A stretch of 64,000 nt of DNA. It comes from Bolinopsis microptera. Its lineage: Eukaryota > Ctenophora > Tentaculata > Lobata > Bolinopsidae. The translations under genes were made by a program, and so were the position numbers. The stretch lies in assembly GCF_026151205.1 (NCBI RefSeq), contig NC_087082.1, positions 6,889,908 through 6,953,907 of the forward strand. Direction: 5' to 3'. The notes below the pieces were generated by a model that had not been told where the DNA came from, made no database searches, and was given only the letters and a program-made list of their open reading frames with translations. Shown in pieces: positions 44,566 to 55,667 of the stretch (positions are counted from its first letter, which is position 1; every line of letters starts with the position of its first letter).

Positions 44566-44970
44566 TTGATAACCGTTTTACAAACTCTATTGCTGAACCA
44601 ATCACTCCTTTTTTACTATTATCTGTAGATCTAAAGAGTAACTCTCTATGATTAGAGTCTGAAGATCCAGAAAACAATTAGTTCTTTTTAACTATTGTCT
44701 GCAGTTCCATAAAACTTTGTCAGCCTCTATTGAATAGATCTAGAATAGAGAAAACAGTCAACCCTATGGCCTCTCTAGATATTTTTAACAGTGCAAACGG
44801 TCTCTCCTCGAGTGAAGTTATTGTATGAACCATGAAGATTAATTAACAGCGTACGAAGTTTTTCATTTAGATAGAGCAGATGATTGAACCGAGCGGTGAG
44901 CTTGTAAAATTCAATAACTCATTGTTCAACTAGCTCACTGTCTATTGCATGGAAGCTAAATTCTTAGAAG
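44566..44970. other. Spacer, possibly Polinton left terminal region
   Basis: No gene recognised. The left terminal inverted repeat of the Polinton must lie to the left of 45961, but it cannot be fixed because the right end is outside the window. Confidence 0.4.
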
Positions 44971-44971
44971 T

Positions 44972-45770
44972 TTAAATTTATCACAGATCATAGTAACAGA
45001 GTGAAGTGTAGCACAGTTTACCTACCATACTATCTTGATGCAAGCTAGTAAGGTATCTTGATGCAAGCAAACTACAGTGAAATTCTTTTTTTTTGGACTG
45101 CCTTATTTAACTTGAACGGTGACAAATTTTATTTTAATTTAAATTTATCATAGATCATAGTAACAGATTGAAGTGTAGCACAGTTTACCTACCATACTAT
45201 CTTGATGCAAGCTAGTAAGGTATCTTGATGCAAGCAAACTACAGTGAAATTCTTTTTTTTTTGGACTGCCTTATTTAACTTGAACGGTGACAAATTTTAT
45301 TTTAATTTAAATTTATCATAGATCATAGTAACAGATTGAAGTGTAGCACAGTTTACCTACCATACTATCTTGATGCAAGCTAGTAAGGTATCTTGATGCA
45401 AGCAAACTACAGTGAAATTCTTTTTTGGACTGCCTTATTTAACTTGAACGGTGACAAATTTTATTTAAATTTAAATTTATCATAGATCATAGTAACAGAT
45501 TGAAGTGTAGCACAGTTTACCTACCATACTATCTTGATGCAAGCTAGTAAGGTATCTTGATGCAAGCAAACTACAGTGAAATTCTTTTTTGGACTGCCTT
45601 ATTTAACTTGAACGGTGACAAATTTTATTTTAATTTAAATTTATCATAGATCATAGTAACAGAGTGAAGTGTAGCACAGTTTACCTACCATACTATCTTG
45701 ATGCAAGCTAGTAAGGTATCTTGATGCAAGCAAACTACAGTGAAATTCTTTTTTGGACTGGATACAAGTA
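44972..45770. repeat. About 165-bp tandem repeat, five copies
   Basis: Units start TTTAAATTTATCATAGATCA at about 44972, 45137, 45305, 45470 and 45636. Each contains TATCTTGATGCAAGCTAGTA, a second TATCTTGATGCAAGC and a T8-9GGACTG block. Copies are nearly identical except for T-run length. The array ends about 50 bp before the TATA box of the first Polinton gene. Confidence 0.9.
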
Positions 45771-45820
45771 AGCAGAAAAGGAGGAATGTTGAGCCCAAAT
45801 GAAATGAGCACAGGCGTCCT

Positions 45821-45827
45821 TATATAG
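45821..45827 (+). promoter_or_regulatory. TATA box of the OB-fold gene
   Basis: TATATAG in the context CCTTATATAGCTGC, 134 bp upstream of the ATG at 45961. This allows a 5' UTR of about 100 nt. Confidence 0.6.
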
Positions 45828-45960
45828 CTGCTCCACTTCCAGTTCACTAACATTCAGTTCTCTTTAAGTTTAAGTTCTTTGTTTAAGACTCTGGGCCCAA
45901 CTTGAGAGTCTAAATTTTGAATTCTAAAATTCATATTTCTTATATAATTTTTTAAATTTT

Positions 45961-47096
45961 ATGTTTAGTAAGCACTATACTATGGAACTGGGACAGTTGA
46001 ACGCCGACGCAAATGTTGAAATAGAGGGGAGAGTTAAATATCTAAAGACGAAGATGATTAGTGGAGCGAAGATCGTTCAAAATTTTGCTTTGACGGGGTC
46101 TGACGGACTTCAGATACTCTCCCATTTCCCCGTGGATGAAACAGAAATGTTAAAGGTAAATATTCAAAAATTTAAATGATTCATATAGAATTAAAGAATT
46201 TTAAAAACTTGATTATAAATCTTGGTTTTGTATTTGTTTCAGTAAATAAGTAGGTTTCAGGAGGGTAAACTCTATTATTATTCAATTGATGTTAATTATT
46301 ATCTGAAAGATTTTAAAATCACATCAACTCTAGAAGGGATTGACGAGTGTTTTAGATTAAATGATATCGTTTTCAGAATGGTGATGAAATCAAGGGGGCT
46401 GCCTCGAAAAAGGGGCAATATCTTACATTACGTGTATGGATCGTAACTAGTTCTACTGATAATATTCCCACCCCACCCTCCAAAAGAAAGAAAACTGTCT
46501 CTCGGCCTGCTATAAGCAGAGGGAAAACTTTACCAGTGAGTGGCTTTTTTTTTTTTTTTTCTCTTCCCTATTTCTAATTGGAGCCTAAGTCAGGGGTGGT
46601 TACTGCGAATTAGCCGAGATTAGAACCTGAAGTTTATTAGCTGGGATTAGAAAGGGTCGGGGGTTGTGATTTTGGCTAGAGTCGAAACCTGATTGAGGTT
46701 GAGGCCTCCAGTCGACCACTGAGTATAGTACACAAACAATTTAAAGTGTTTTAATGTTGATATATTTTCAGAATCAGGCGCCGAGCGAGCCGGCAACCAG
46801 TTCAAAGAAGTCGATTAGGAAAGTACCAACGGTGAGTAGCTTCATTTTTCTTATTCTTTTAAACAAACACAACTTTGAATCTCACTAGAACTACAATGTA
46901 TCATAGTTCAGAATTATCCTATCCTAAGTATAAAGAAATTCAAGAAATTAAGTAAGAAAAAAATGAATAAATATTTGTTTTAGCTTCAGTATCCCAAAAC
47001 ATTATAATCAACAAGATGTTTTTTTTTCTCACAATCAATTTGACTTGATATATTTTTCAGGATCTGGCTTCTCTACTGGATTTAGACTTTGACTAA
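45961..47096 (+). CDS. OB-fold, probable single-stranded-DNA-binding protein, multi-exon
   Basis: Exon 1 (45961-46155) encodes VEIEGRVKYLKTKM, VQNFALTGSDG and LSHFPVDETEML, the look of an OB-fold strand series. Exon 46377-46535 continues NGDEIKGAASKKGQYLTLRV and a basic PPSKRKKTVSRP stretch. Exons 46772-46831 and 47061-47096 end in DLASLLDLDFD, an acidic-hydrophobic tail like those of replication SSBs. All introns join in phase 0 with gtgagt/gtaaat donors. The segment 46261-46376, after a good acceptor (TTTCAG), is also coding-like (YYYSIDV, STLEGIDECF) but runs one base out of frame into the next exon. It is either skipped, split by an extra intron, or frameshifted. I infer a role in Polinton replication with the neighbouring polymerase; no exact family is recognised. 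Confidence 0.6.
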
Positions 47097-47157
47097 CGAC
47101 CCTACCCTAATCTGATTTAGAGACGACACTATTATTTAAAAAATGTATTAGACCACC

Positions 47158-47163
47158 AATAAA
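47158..47163 (+). terminator. Polyadenylation signal AATAAA of the OB-fold gene
   Basis: Canonical hexamer 62 bp after the TAA stop at 47094-47096. Confidence 0.6.
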
Positions 47164-47579
47164 CATTTCATACCATGATTTAACTTTGACCCTCCCAAGA
47201 CCATTGATTTGTGTCAGAATATAGTTTGACCCGTTACTAATATTTAAATGTATGCTCAATTGAGCACTCCTTCCATGATATTGTAGAGAATTATTCGCTT
47301 TAAATTTCGTAGTGTTTTAGGGACCTCAGTTCCAAATGAATAAAAATGGTGTTAGTTAACCTCGAGATCTGATTGTATACATTTAAATTTTTGATGTATT
47401 GTTTAAGTTCCTGTTGTCAACTATTTATTTTCAATTAACATAGAAAAATATATTTGCTTTACAAAAACTCTTTCTTTCCTATGGCTGATCAGTAGTGTAC
47501 TTACTGTGTACCCCACCAAATAAATATTTAACATGTTATATCTATAGCTCCCTATGATCTAAATCGATTACCTTCCTCT

Positions 47580-48250
47580 AACATGGCGACAAGGATGGGC
47601 CTCGGTTATTGAAAATATGAAAATAAACGAATACGACTACTAATTAAAAATAACAACAACTGATTGATTAATATAACAACATACTTTATTTTACAATTAT
47701 AAATGATAAAAACCAATGATAACAATAACCGAATGATTATTGAAAGTATAAAAATAAAATGAAAACGACTACTGATTAAAAATAACCATAACTCATTGAA
47801 TAATATAACATGCTCTATTTTACAATTATAAACAATAACAACCAATGATAACAACAACTGAATGATTATTGCAAAATATTAAAACGAATACGACTACTGA
47901 TTAAAAATAATCATAACTCATTGAATAATATAACATGGCGACAAGGATGGACCTCGGTTATTGAAAATATGAAAATAAATGAATACGACTACTAATTAAA
48001 AATAACAACAACTGATTGATTAATATAACAACATACTTTATTTTACAATTATAAATGATAAAAACCAATGATAACAACAACTGAATGATTATTGCAAAAT
48101 ATTAAAACGAATACGACTATTGATTAAAAATAACCATAACTCATTGAATAATATAACATGCTCTATTTTACAATTATAAACAATAACAACCAATGATAAC
48201 AACAACTGAGTGATTATTGCAAAATATTAAAACGAATACGACTACTGATT
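47580..48250. repeat. About 350-bp tandem duplication
   Basis: The block starting ACATGGCGACAAGGATG at 47581 recurs at 47931. Internally, shorter units with CGAATACGACTACTGATTAA and ACCAATGATAACAACAAC recur about every 125-150 bp. Confidence 0.8.
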
Positions 48251-48327
48251 AAAATATGTAAATGAAAAATAATGGTAACTAGTATTGATGATCAAAATCA
48301 AAACATGTAAAAATATATAAATCGAAT

Positions 48328-48396
48328 CTTCAGAGTTGCTTTCCTATTGGATAGTCCTGGCGCATGACGATTAGCAACTCTGTACTGTAGCTGAAG
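48328..48396 (+). ncRNA. Possible structured RNA hairpin downstream of a TATA-like motif
   Basis: CTTCAGAGTTGCT (48328-48340) pairs with AGCAACTCTG (48373-48382) and, more loosely, with CTGAAG (48391-48396). The loop contains a second small stem (CTATTGGATAG). A TATATAAAT motif lies at 48314-48322. Transcription is not shown; this could equally be a replication or packaging element. Confidence 0.25.
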
Positions 48397-48951
48397 GCTA
48401 TAGATCTAACTACTATTTAATCACGCAGCAGTTTCTTATTGCTAGTAGTAGCGCCACTACCAGTGAGAGTAGTTATTTGATTTGATGAAAAGGTAGAAAA
48501 GTGAGCACTCTCACTATAGAAAATGTCCATCAGAAGAGAATTCTCTTCACTACTGTTTGAATTTACTTGTTATTCTATTTTAATTATTATCTTATTACAC
48601 ATTTTGCTACTATCTTTTCTTGCTATTTATTTTTAAATGGTTAACCATACTTTTTTTTCTTTTTTATTTTGGGGAAAATTTGCCTTCCTCAGCTGGTCGT
48701 TACTTTATTTTTCTAATATTCTTATCATTTTAAAACTTTGATCAGCTGCAGGGGGTGAATTTGCGTCAAGGTTCTGTAATATGAACCAGTTTTCACAGAA
48801 AAAAGACCGTCCGTAGGTGGTGAATAGCCACATCCTTCACGAGGTGACCCCGTTCTCTGCATTTTATTTTACCCTACTTTTTGACTTATGTTTTTATTTT
48901 CCAATGCAGAGGTTACTAAATACGGCGGATCGGTTATAAAATACTTAGTAC

Positions 48952-48960
48952 TATATAAAG
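48952..48960 (+). promoter_or_regulatory. TATA box of the DNA polymerase gene
   Basis: TATATAAAG, 37 bp before the ATG at 48997. It implies a very short 5' UTR. Confidence 0.75.
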
Positions 48961-48996
48961 GCTTAAAAACAGACCTCTTATCACAAAACTATTAGC

Positions 48997-51900
48997 ATGA
49001 GCGAACTGACTTTTAATGTAACACGAGCCTTGAATGACTCTGTCATTGAATTTAAGGTTAGAGCCCCTGAAACACAGTTCAACGGAACCCCTGAAGAAGG
49101 GTTGGAGGTGCTCTTGGGGGGTGTTGACACGATAATAGAGCACTTCATGCAACGACGGAACTGTTTCAAGTTCCATGTCACTTTGGACGGAGTATTTCAG
49201 GTATTTGATTTGCTACTAACAATCTGTTAAAATAGTGATAAGGAAATTTTCAAATCCAAAAGAAGTGGTTTAACAAGGAAAAAAATATAGATAAATAGAA
49301 GTTGATATATTTCATTTACAGAAACATATAAACGGAGAAGAGCAGACATTTGGTTTCAAGACACGAGCAACTGTGTGTCTGAGATCATCAAACAAGGATG
49401 AGATGATCAATGAAGTTCGAAATAAAATCTTGAACTCATACGAGTCTTTTCAAGGAATGGGTTGGTAAAGTTTTCTAATTTTTATTTCATTAACCTCCAA
49501 CTACCTTGACCCTAATCAAACCAAGTTGAGTTATGTTACAATTGCAGATACAAAGATTATTACAAATAATCTCAACAGGTAGCGGTTGGATATGGAGACG
49601 ATGGCAAATGGTTACAGTGCTCGTCATAAAGTACAACCCTGTATCAGGATGATTGATTGAGTGATTGATTAGGGGTCTATATAGGGACCACTATAATGTT
49701 GAAAATTGTTGTTTTATATCTTACTAATTTCAATTAACTTTGAGAACTTTCAATAGTTTAAAACCAAAAATCAATAACAAGAGTGATTGAAATTAAAAAT
49801 GTAGATAGAAGACATATTGCATTTAAGTTTGAATTATGACGTGATTTAAGAACATAATTATCCATGTTATATATAACACTCTATATAACATTATATAAAC
49901 TCTCTTAAATTCTAGAATGTCGACTTACTTGCCAACTCCCAAACTGTTGAAAAAGAGAAGATGTCTGTTGAACATACGGAATAAAGATGACCAATCATTC
50001 CTTTATTGTATTGTGGCTGCTTTGAAAAGACCTGATAGAAACCCAACACGACCCGGATTCTATAAGCGTTATGTCAAGAAACTGATCACGACAGGTATAT
50101 ATCAAATATTAACAATTATAACATATGCAACCGTCACGTGACCGTAATAATCTAGTGAATATCTAGAGCTTGGTGAAGAATAGAAAATGATACTTGTACC
50201 CACAGGAATCAACGCACCAAAACGGTTGGAGGACATCCCCCTGTTTGAGAAACAAACCTGTAAGTCCCTTTATCCATATAATAAAGCAACTTTCCTAATT
50301 ACACATTCATAATATTTTTAAATTTATCTTTATTCTTATATCAACTACGATTTTCAGGTATATCCGTCAATGTTTTTGGTTACAGTGAGAGCGAGCTAAG
50401 AACACACATTTTCCCTATTTACACGACGAACTTCAAGTTTAAGAGGATAGTACATCTGATCAGTTTGACAGAAAGAAATAAAACACATTATGTTCTGATC
50501 AAATCCCTATCAACATTTTTGAGATTGGTCACGAAATACGAGAAAAGAATGTTGACATGTGAAAGATGTTTTAGAAGGTTCACATCCAAACGTTTTTTTG
50601 AAAAGCATGCAACGTTCTGTGAGACAGGAGAACCCTCTGTCTTCATGCCTGAAGACCCTGTATTGAAATTCAAAAACTTTCAATACAAATTTACCTGCCC
50701 TGCGGTCATGTATGCTGATTTTGAAGCCTATCAGATCAGCATGAACGAGAGCACCGGTCAAAAAAGCTCAAACATCGCTGAACAAAAACCAACAGGGTTC
50801 GCATACATGATTGTGTCACCTCATGATGTTCTTTGTAGACCATTGAAGTTATATAGAGGTGAAGACGCAGCCGCAAAGTTTGTAGACTGTTTGATAAATG
50901 AGTGTTACGGCATAGAGGATATACTTAACGAGGTGCAACCAATGGATTTCACAGACGATAACATGGTGCAATTTCAAACAGCAACCAACTGTTCAATCTG
51001 TAAACAAAGATTAATTTGGGATGATTTGCACAATCCTGTTGTTCGCGATCACTGTCATATTTCAGGTTGATAAGTTAACTTATACTATTGATTATTACAA
51101 ACGTTTACAATTGAAATATAAATCTAAAATTGATTATCTCTAATGTGACATCTTATTCAGGTTCATTTCGTGGTGCCGCTCATTCTCAATGTAATTTGAA
51201 GGCTTGTCAACAAAAGAGGTTGTTTGTCTACTTTCACAATGGGAAGGGTTACGACAATCATTTCATTCTAACAGCTTTAGCTGATGACAAGAGAACGGGT
51301 ACCATAGAGGTTATTGCCAATACTGCTGAGAAATATACCCAGATTAAGACCCAAAGATTCATAGTCCATGATTCAATGAGTCACCTCGTTGGCAGTCTAG
51401 ATAATCTCTGCAAAAGCTTGCGACAGAGGGGCTTGGATGGGTTTAATCTAATGCGAAACGAATTCCCCCTCGATGATCAATTTCGATGTGTGTTGCAAAA
51501 GTTAATCTACCCCTACGACTATATAGACGGGTTTGACAGATTCGAGGAGCCAATTCCTGGTAAACCAGCGTTTTTCAACAAACTCACCGATGAAGATTTG
51601 TCTGACGAAGATTATGACACACTCTTAAGAATTTGCAAAATCTTCAATATAACTACTTTAGGGGAACTTCACGATTTGTACTTGAGGTGAAACATTAATT
51701 ACATTTTAATGCTCTTATTTTGATAGCCTATCATGTAACCCTTTCGCGATTATACTCAAGAAATTGCATGAGTTTGATATGTAACCTTGAATTCCCTCCT
51801 TCTAGAATTTTGATAAGCTTACGAGTTGAATGATATTTTCCTGTCTAATCTAAATTCATGCTTCAGAGTGGATGTTTTGATACTAGCATGTGTCTTTGAG

Positions 51901-54194
51901 GACTACAGACGGTTGGGTCTTGAAATGTTTGCTATAGATCCAGCGTATTACATAAGTTCACCAAGCTACTCGTTTGACGCTATGTTGCATCTAACGAATG
52001 TTGAGTTAGAATTGTTGACAGATGTGAACATGTATGAATTCTTTGAAAAAGGTTAGTTTCCTAATGTAGGGAGTAGATTATTTCTTCATGTTTTTCATTA
52101 ATAAAAATACAGAAACCTTTTGAACTCACTTGAATATTGATTAAGGATTTTTCAGGAATGAGAGGAGGTTGCAGCACAGTTTTCAAACGTCTAGCCACAG
52201 CTAACAACAGAGGTCTACAAAGATATAACGATCAAATGCCTCAGTCATCGATTTTCTACACAGATTGTAATAACCTGTACGGGTAAGTTTTAAAATAAAT
52301 TAACTGGCAAGTGTAACTCAATTAAGTGTAAATCATATTAACTACATTCTGTTTAGCCTTATCTGGTCTCTGTTACAAGGTTTGTAAACTGGATCGGGTA
52401 GATAAGGATGGTTAGTTTAGGTCTGCACCATGCTTTCAACCATGCACCATGCTTTCAATATCATTATTTTCCTCTGCAGGTATTGCATGCAAATGAAGCT
52501 GCCCCACAAAGATTTTAAATGGTTGACTGAGCAAGAGATATCCTCTCTGGATGTCACAAAGATCGACGTTAATGGTGATACAGGGATGATTTTGGAGGTT
52601 AGCTAAGAGTTTACTTAATTATTTCAAGACTATATAGTGTAATGTTTCTGACTTCATTACATTTATTCTAAATTTTTACAGGTTGACTTAGAATACCCTG
52701 ACTCACTTCATTCGAGTCACAGAGATTATCCCTTGGCTCCGGAGAGGTTATCTATAACAAAGGATATGCTGAGTGAGGAGACGAGGCAGTTTTTTGATGA
52801 TTTCAACATATCATATTCAACCCAGACCAGACTCACGCAAACTGTCTTACCTAAAACGAATTATGTCACACATGTCAAGAACTTGCTGTTTTACACACAG
52901 CAAGGACTTGTTCTCAAAAAGATACATCGAGCTGTGACATTTTACCAATCTTCTTGGATGGCTGAATATATAAAAACAAATACTATGAAGAGGATTGAAG
53001 CCCAAAACAAGTTTGAGAAGGACTTCTTTAAACTTCTGATAAACAGGTGATTATTGACAGAATCAAACAGGTTATTTTTACTAATTTCAGAAAAACGCGA
53101 ATCTTTAAAATTTTGTTGCTAAATCGATAATTTCAGTGTCTTTGGCAAGACCTGTGAGAACGTTAGAAAATATCGAAAGTTTGACTTGGCAACAACTGAA
53201 AAGCAAGTCAAACGCCTCTCTCAAAGAGTTGAACTGAAGTCTGCTGTCGTTGTATCCAAAAATCTCGTCATTTTTGAGTCAAACAACCTTGAGATAACGT
53301 TAAACAAACCTCTTTATGCAGGCATGGTAAGGTTGTTCAAACTGTATTTTAACTGTGATCGCTCTCTCAATTATACGTAATTTACTCATGTTTTCCAAAA
53401 CAAATTTATAGACAAGCTCATTTGTAACTCTGCTCATTTTTCCAGGTGATTTTGGAACTTGCAAAACTCCACATGTATCAATTTCATTATAAAGTTATGC
53501 GACCTCTGTTTCCAGGGAAAATTGAGGTTAGTTCTACTCAAATTCTAGCTTAACAGAACAACAACAGACCATTATTCTAGATGTTCTTATTTTTCTCTAT
53601 TTAAAATTAACAAATTTCAGTTGTGCTACAGTGACACGGACAGTTTTCTATACCACATACAAGAAGGCGATTTGACTGAAAAATTTTCGAGAATATCCTC
53701 AACTTTCATGGACTTCTCAAACTACCCTGTGAATCATTGTCTCTATTCCATTCAGAATAAACTCACCCCGGGCAGGTATTATCAGTCACTAAATCAAATT
53801 AAAAATCAATGTATGATAAATTAGGGTTGAAGGCAGCCGAATTTAACTCTTTCACATTTTCAGATTCAAGGACGAAATGGCAGGTTGCGAAACCCATCAG
53901 TTTGCTGGGTGTAGAGCCAAATGCTACTCTATAGTTACAGATGAAGAACAGAAAATGGGAGCCGCGGGAGTGAAGAGAAATATGCAAAAGAGACTGAAGC
54001 ATGTCGATTTTGTAGAAACAATCGCACATTCCACGTTTAAGAACATTACTCAGAACACCCTAGTATCAAAAAATCATAGAATTTTTATGAGACAATCAGA
54101 GAGAATAGCTCTAAGTTTTGTAGATATTAAGAGGGTTGTTTTAGGTAATGGAATTGACACAATTCCATACGGGTATAATGGATATGTTGATTGA
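48997..54194 (+). CDS. POLB: Protein-primed DNA polymerase B of the Polinton, about 15 exons
   Basis: Replicates the element by protein priming, with 3'-5' proofreading. Exons: 48997-49200, 49322-49460, 49579-49648, 49916-50094, 50206-50259, 50358-51065, 51161-51686, 51867-52051, 52156-52282, 52480-52597, 52682-53046, 53137-53326, 53446-53526, 53621-53775 and 53864-54194. Phases agree at every junction from exon 4 to the stop, giving about 1,140 aa. Landmarks: N-terminal ESFQGMGSGW; a C2HC-type CERCFRRF block; Exo I YADFEA (50711-50728); Exo II HNGKGYDNHF; CxxC...HCH zinc motif; Exo III YLRVD across exons 7-8; Pol motif A YTDCNNLYG; motif B NSVFGKT across exons 11-12; motif C YSDTDS (53627-53644); C-terminal GCRAKCYS. 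The exon 3 donor is not GT (GG|ATGATT), so a mutation or different splice is possible there. Introns are mostly 84-200 bp. Catalytic residues are intact. Confidence 0.93.
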
Positions 54195-54236
54195 CTTTTT
54201 ATTTGTTTGTATCTTATTTATGTTTAGGTTATACAA

Positions 54237-54242
54237 AATAAA
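54237..54242 (+). terminator. Polyadenylation signal AATAAA of the polymerase gene
   Basis: Canonical hexamer 42 bp after the stop at 54194, in a convergent intergenic gap. On the other strand a TTTATT (54198-54203) can serve the gene ending at 54352. Confidence 0.6.
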
Positions 54243-54351
54243 AGTCGCATATTATTCGTTTATAAAATTAAAACGTAAATGATAATAACTAAATCTAAAA
54301 CAATCAACTAAATCTAAAATATCCAACTAAATCTAAAAACACCCAAGAAAA

Positions 54352-54795
54352 TTAAGATTCAATAAAATTTTTTATAGCAATACATTTTGCCTTGGCACAA
54401 TATCTGGCATTGTGTGACCTAAAACAGTTTGCATCTGGCAACACATCTGGCATCTGAAATCCTAATTCCTGTACATTTGTAACTATAGTTGTTGGTAGAA
54501 TGTTTTGAATAAATTTCAAGGTAAGATCGTTGTAGGTATACACATGATATTCTTGAAATCTCCAAAATATTTCGTTCATCTTCTCGTAGGGAAACCAGCC
54601 ATCATGATAGGACAGGTTGTTGAGGTTCTTGGTGGCATACCGTATGGTTCTTTTATCAACATCATTTAGATCTCGATTCATAGGGGGTTTCACAAGGTAG
54701 TGGTTGAATTCATTGTTGATAAACATACAGCAGATTTCTTTGACGATAAAACCGCTCGGTAAAGTATATCCGTCTGTAGTGATGTAGACATTCAT
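54352..54795 (-). CDS. Uncharacterised Polinton protein, 147 aa (KE...KPP...H domain)
   Basis: I take the ATG at 54795 (MNVYITTDGYTL) because a TATAAAG box at 54856-54862 would start transcription downstream of any earlier start. The sequence carries an IVKEICCMF block, HYLVKPPMNRDL, a YHDGWFPYEKM block and a C-terminal CFRSHNARYCAKAKC cysteine/histidine cluster. This pattern resembles a domain widespread in invertebrate transposon-associated ORFs (xVKELAxx...FKPPxxWxxL...GLxWxDGxxPYxxLxxIL...CxxH..xxCALxNA). Its function is not known to me; the fold might be nuclease-like. It lies convergent to the polymerase gene. The frame is intact. Confidence 0.6.
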   Translation of the reverse strand: MNVYITTDGYTLPSGFIVKEICCMFINNEFNHYLVKPPMNRDLNDVDKRTIRYATKNLNNLSYHDGWFPYEKMNEIFWRFQEYHVYTYNDLTLKFIQNILPTTIVTNVQELGFQMPDVLPDANCFRSHNARYCAKAKCIAIKNFIES

Positions 54796-54855
54796 GATTT
54801 GAAACGTTCTGTAATTCGCAAAACAAGAAATGAAGTGAGAACATTCCACCTCCCT

Positions 54856-54862
54856 CTTTATA
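54856..54862 (-). promoter_or_regulatory. TATA box, gene 54352-54795
   Basis: The minus strand reads TATAAAG 61 bp before the chosen ATG and overlaps the stop region of the next minus-strand gene. Confidence 0.65.
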
Positions 54863-55500
54863 GCTTTGCTTTCTTTACTTTAACCATAGCCTCAGAAATG
54901 CAACTGTCGTTTAAACTGTTGATGTATCTCCCAAAGTACAATGCTTGAGGAGAGCTTGTTAATAGAAAAGTTTTTCCAAGATTACAGTAAATGACAGCAT
55001 CTTTTTTAAGGTCGGAACTATGAGGCAAGCTTGGCGCAAAAATTTTGTACAATGTTGGCAAGGAACCTAAAACTTCGCCTCTGGCTTTTTCAAAATGGTT
55101 CTGAACTCTATCCAATAGTGATAGCTGATGGTGTTGGTGGAGAATATCATTTTTCATTCCATCTTGACAACCAGGACAATCTGCTAATGTCCATGAAACG
55201 CATTTTCTTATCACATTTTCGGTGAGGAAGCCAACCCAGTCAACATTATCGTAAAATGTCATTTCAAACGAATTCAAGAATGTTTTAATGGAAATGAACT
55301 CATTTATAGAGGTTAAACTTTTCAACAAAATTTTTCACGCTTGGGTTAATATTTCGGTCAAAATACTTGTAAACACAGAAATAAAACTCTGCAAGATTCT
55401 CAGGATGATGTCTTAACCAAATACACATTAAACGTATGGTATTTTCATCGTGAAGGCATGCTTGGTCTTGATTAATTCTACAAACCGGACAAACAACCAT
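54858..55500 (-). pseudogene. Uncharacterised Polinton cysteine-rich protein with an apparent frameshift
   Basis: The frame from ATG 55500 (MVVCPVCRINQDQACLHDEN, CPxC...CxH) runs to a TGA at 55300. A second overlapping frame continues from about 55328 to 54858 (FLNSFEMTFYDNVDW, then SWTLADCPGCQDGMKNDILH and NHFEKARGEVLGSLPTLY). Together they look like one protein of about 210 aa with two CxxC clusters, as found in uncharacterised Polinton proteins (WxxxxCPGCQxxxxSQxxHxC). The switch occurs around 55305-55325, near an A-run and GTTTAACC. A single-base indel, a sequencing error, programmed frameshifting or a tiny intron could explain it. TATAAAAG lies at 55531-55538. Confidence 0.55.
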
Positions 55501-55530
55501 GTTGATGGAAATTACTATCTTAGATAGTAG

Positions 55531-55538
55531 CTTTTATA
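55531..55538 (-). promoter_or_regulatory. TATA box, gene 54858-55500
   Basis: The minus strand reads TATAAAAG 31 bp upstream of ATG 55500, so the 5' UTR would be only a few nucleotides. Confidence 0.65.
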
Positions 55539-55667
55539 GATATCTACTAGAGAAAGTTTAGTGCAATTTTTTTATCGTACTACACTCTATGATCTAGGAC
55601 ATCAACAGTTAAGAACTGACTCATATATCTCATTAAGTCTTAAGCTTCCCTCAATATAGAAAAAAAG

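Larger units (their letters stand above)
47164..48930. other. 1.8-kb non-coding gap inside the Polinton
   Basis: Very AT-rich with no recognisable exon. It holds a roughly 350-bp tandem duplication, a TATA-proximal hairpin near 48330 and T-rich tracts before the polymerase promoter. Confidence 0.5.
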
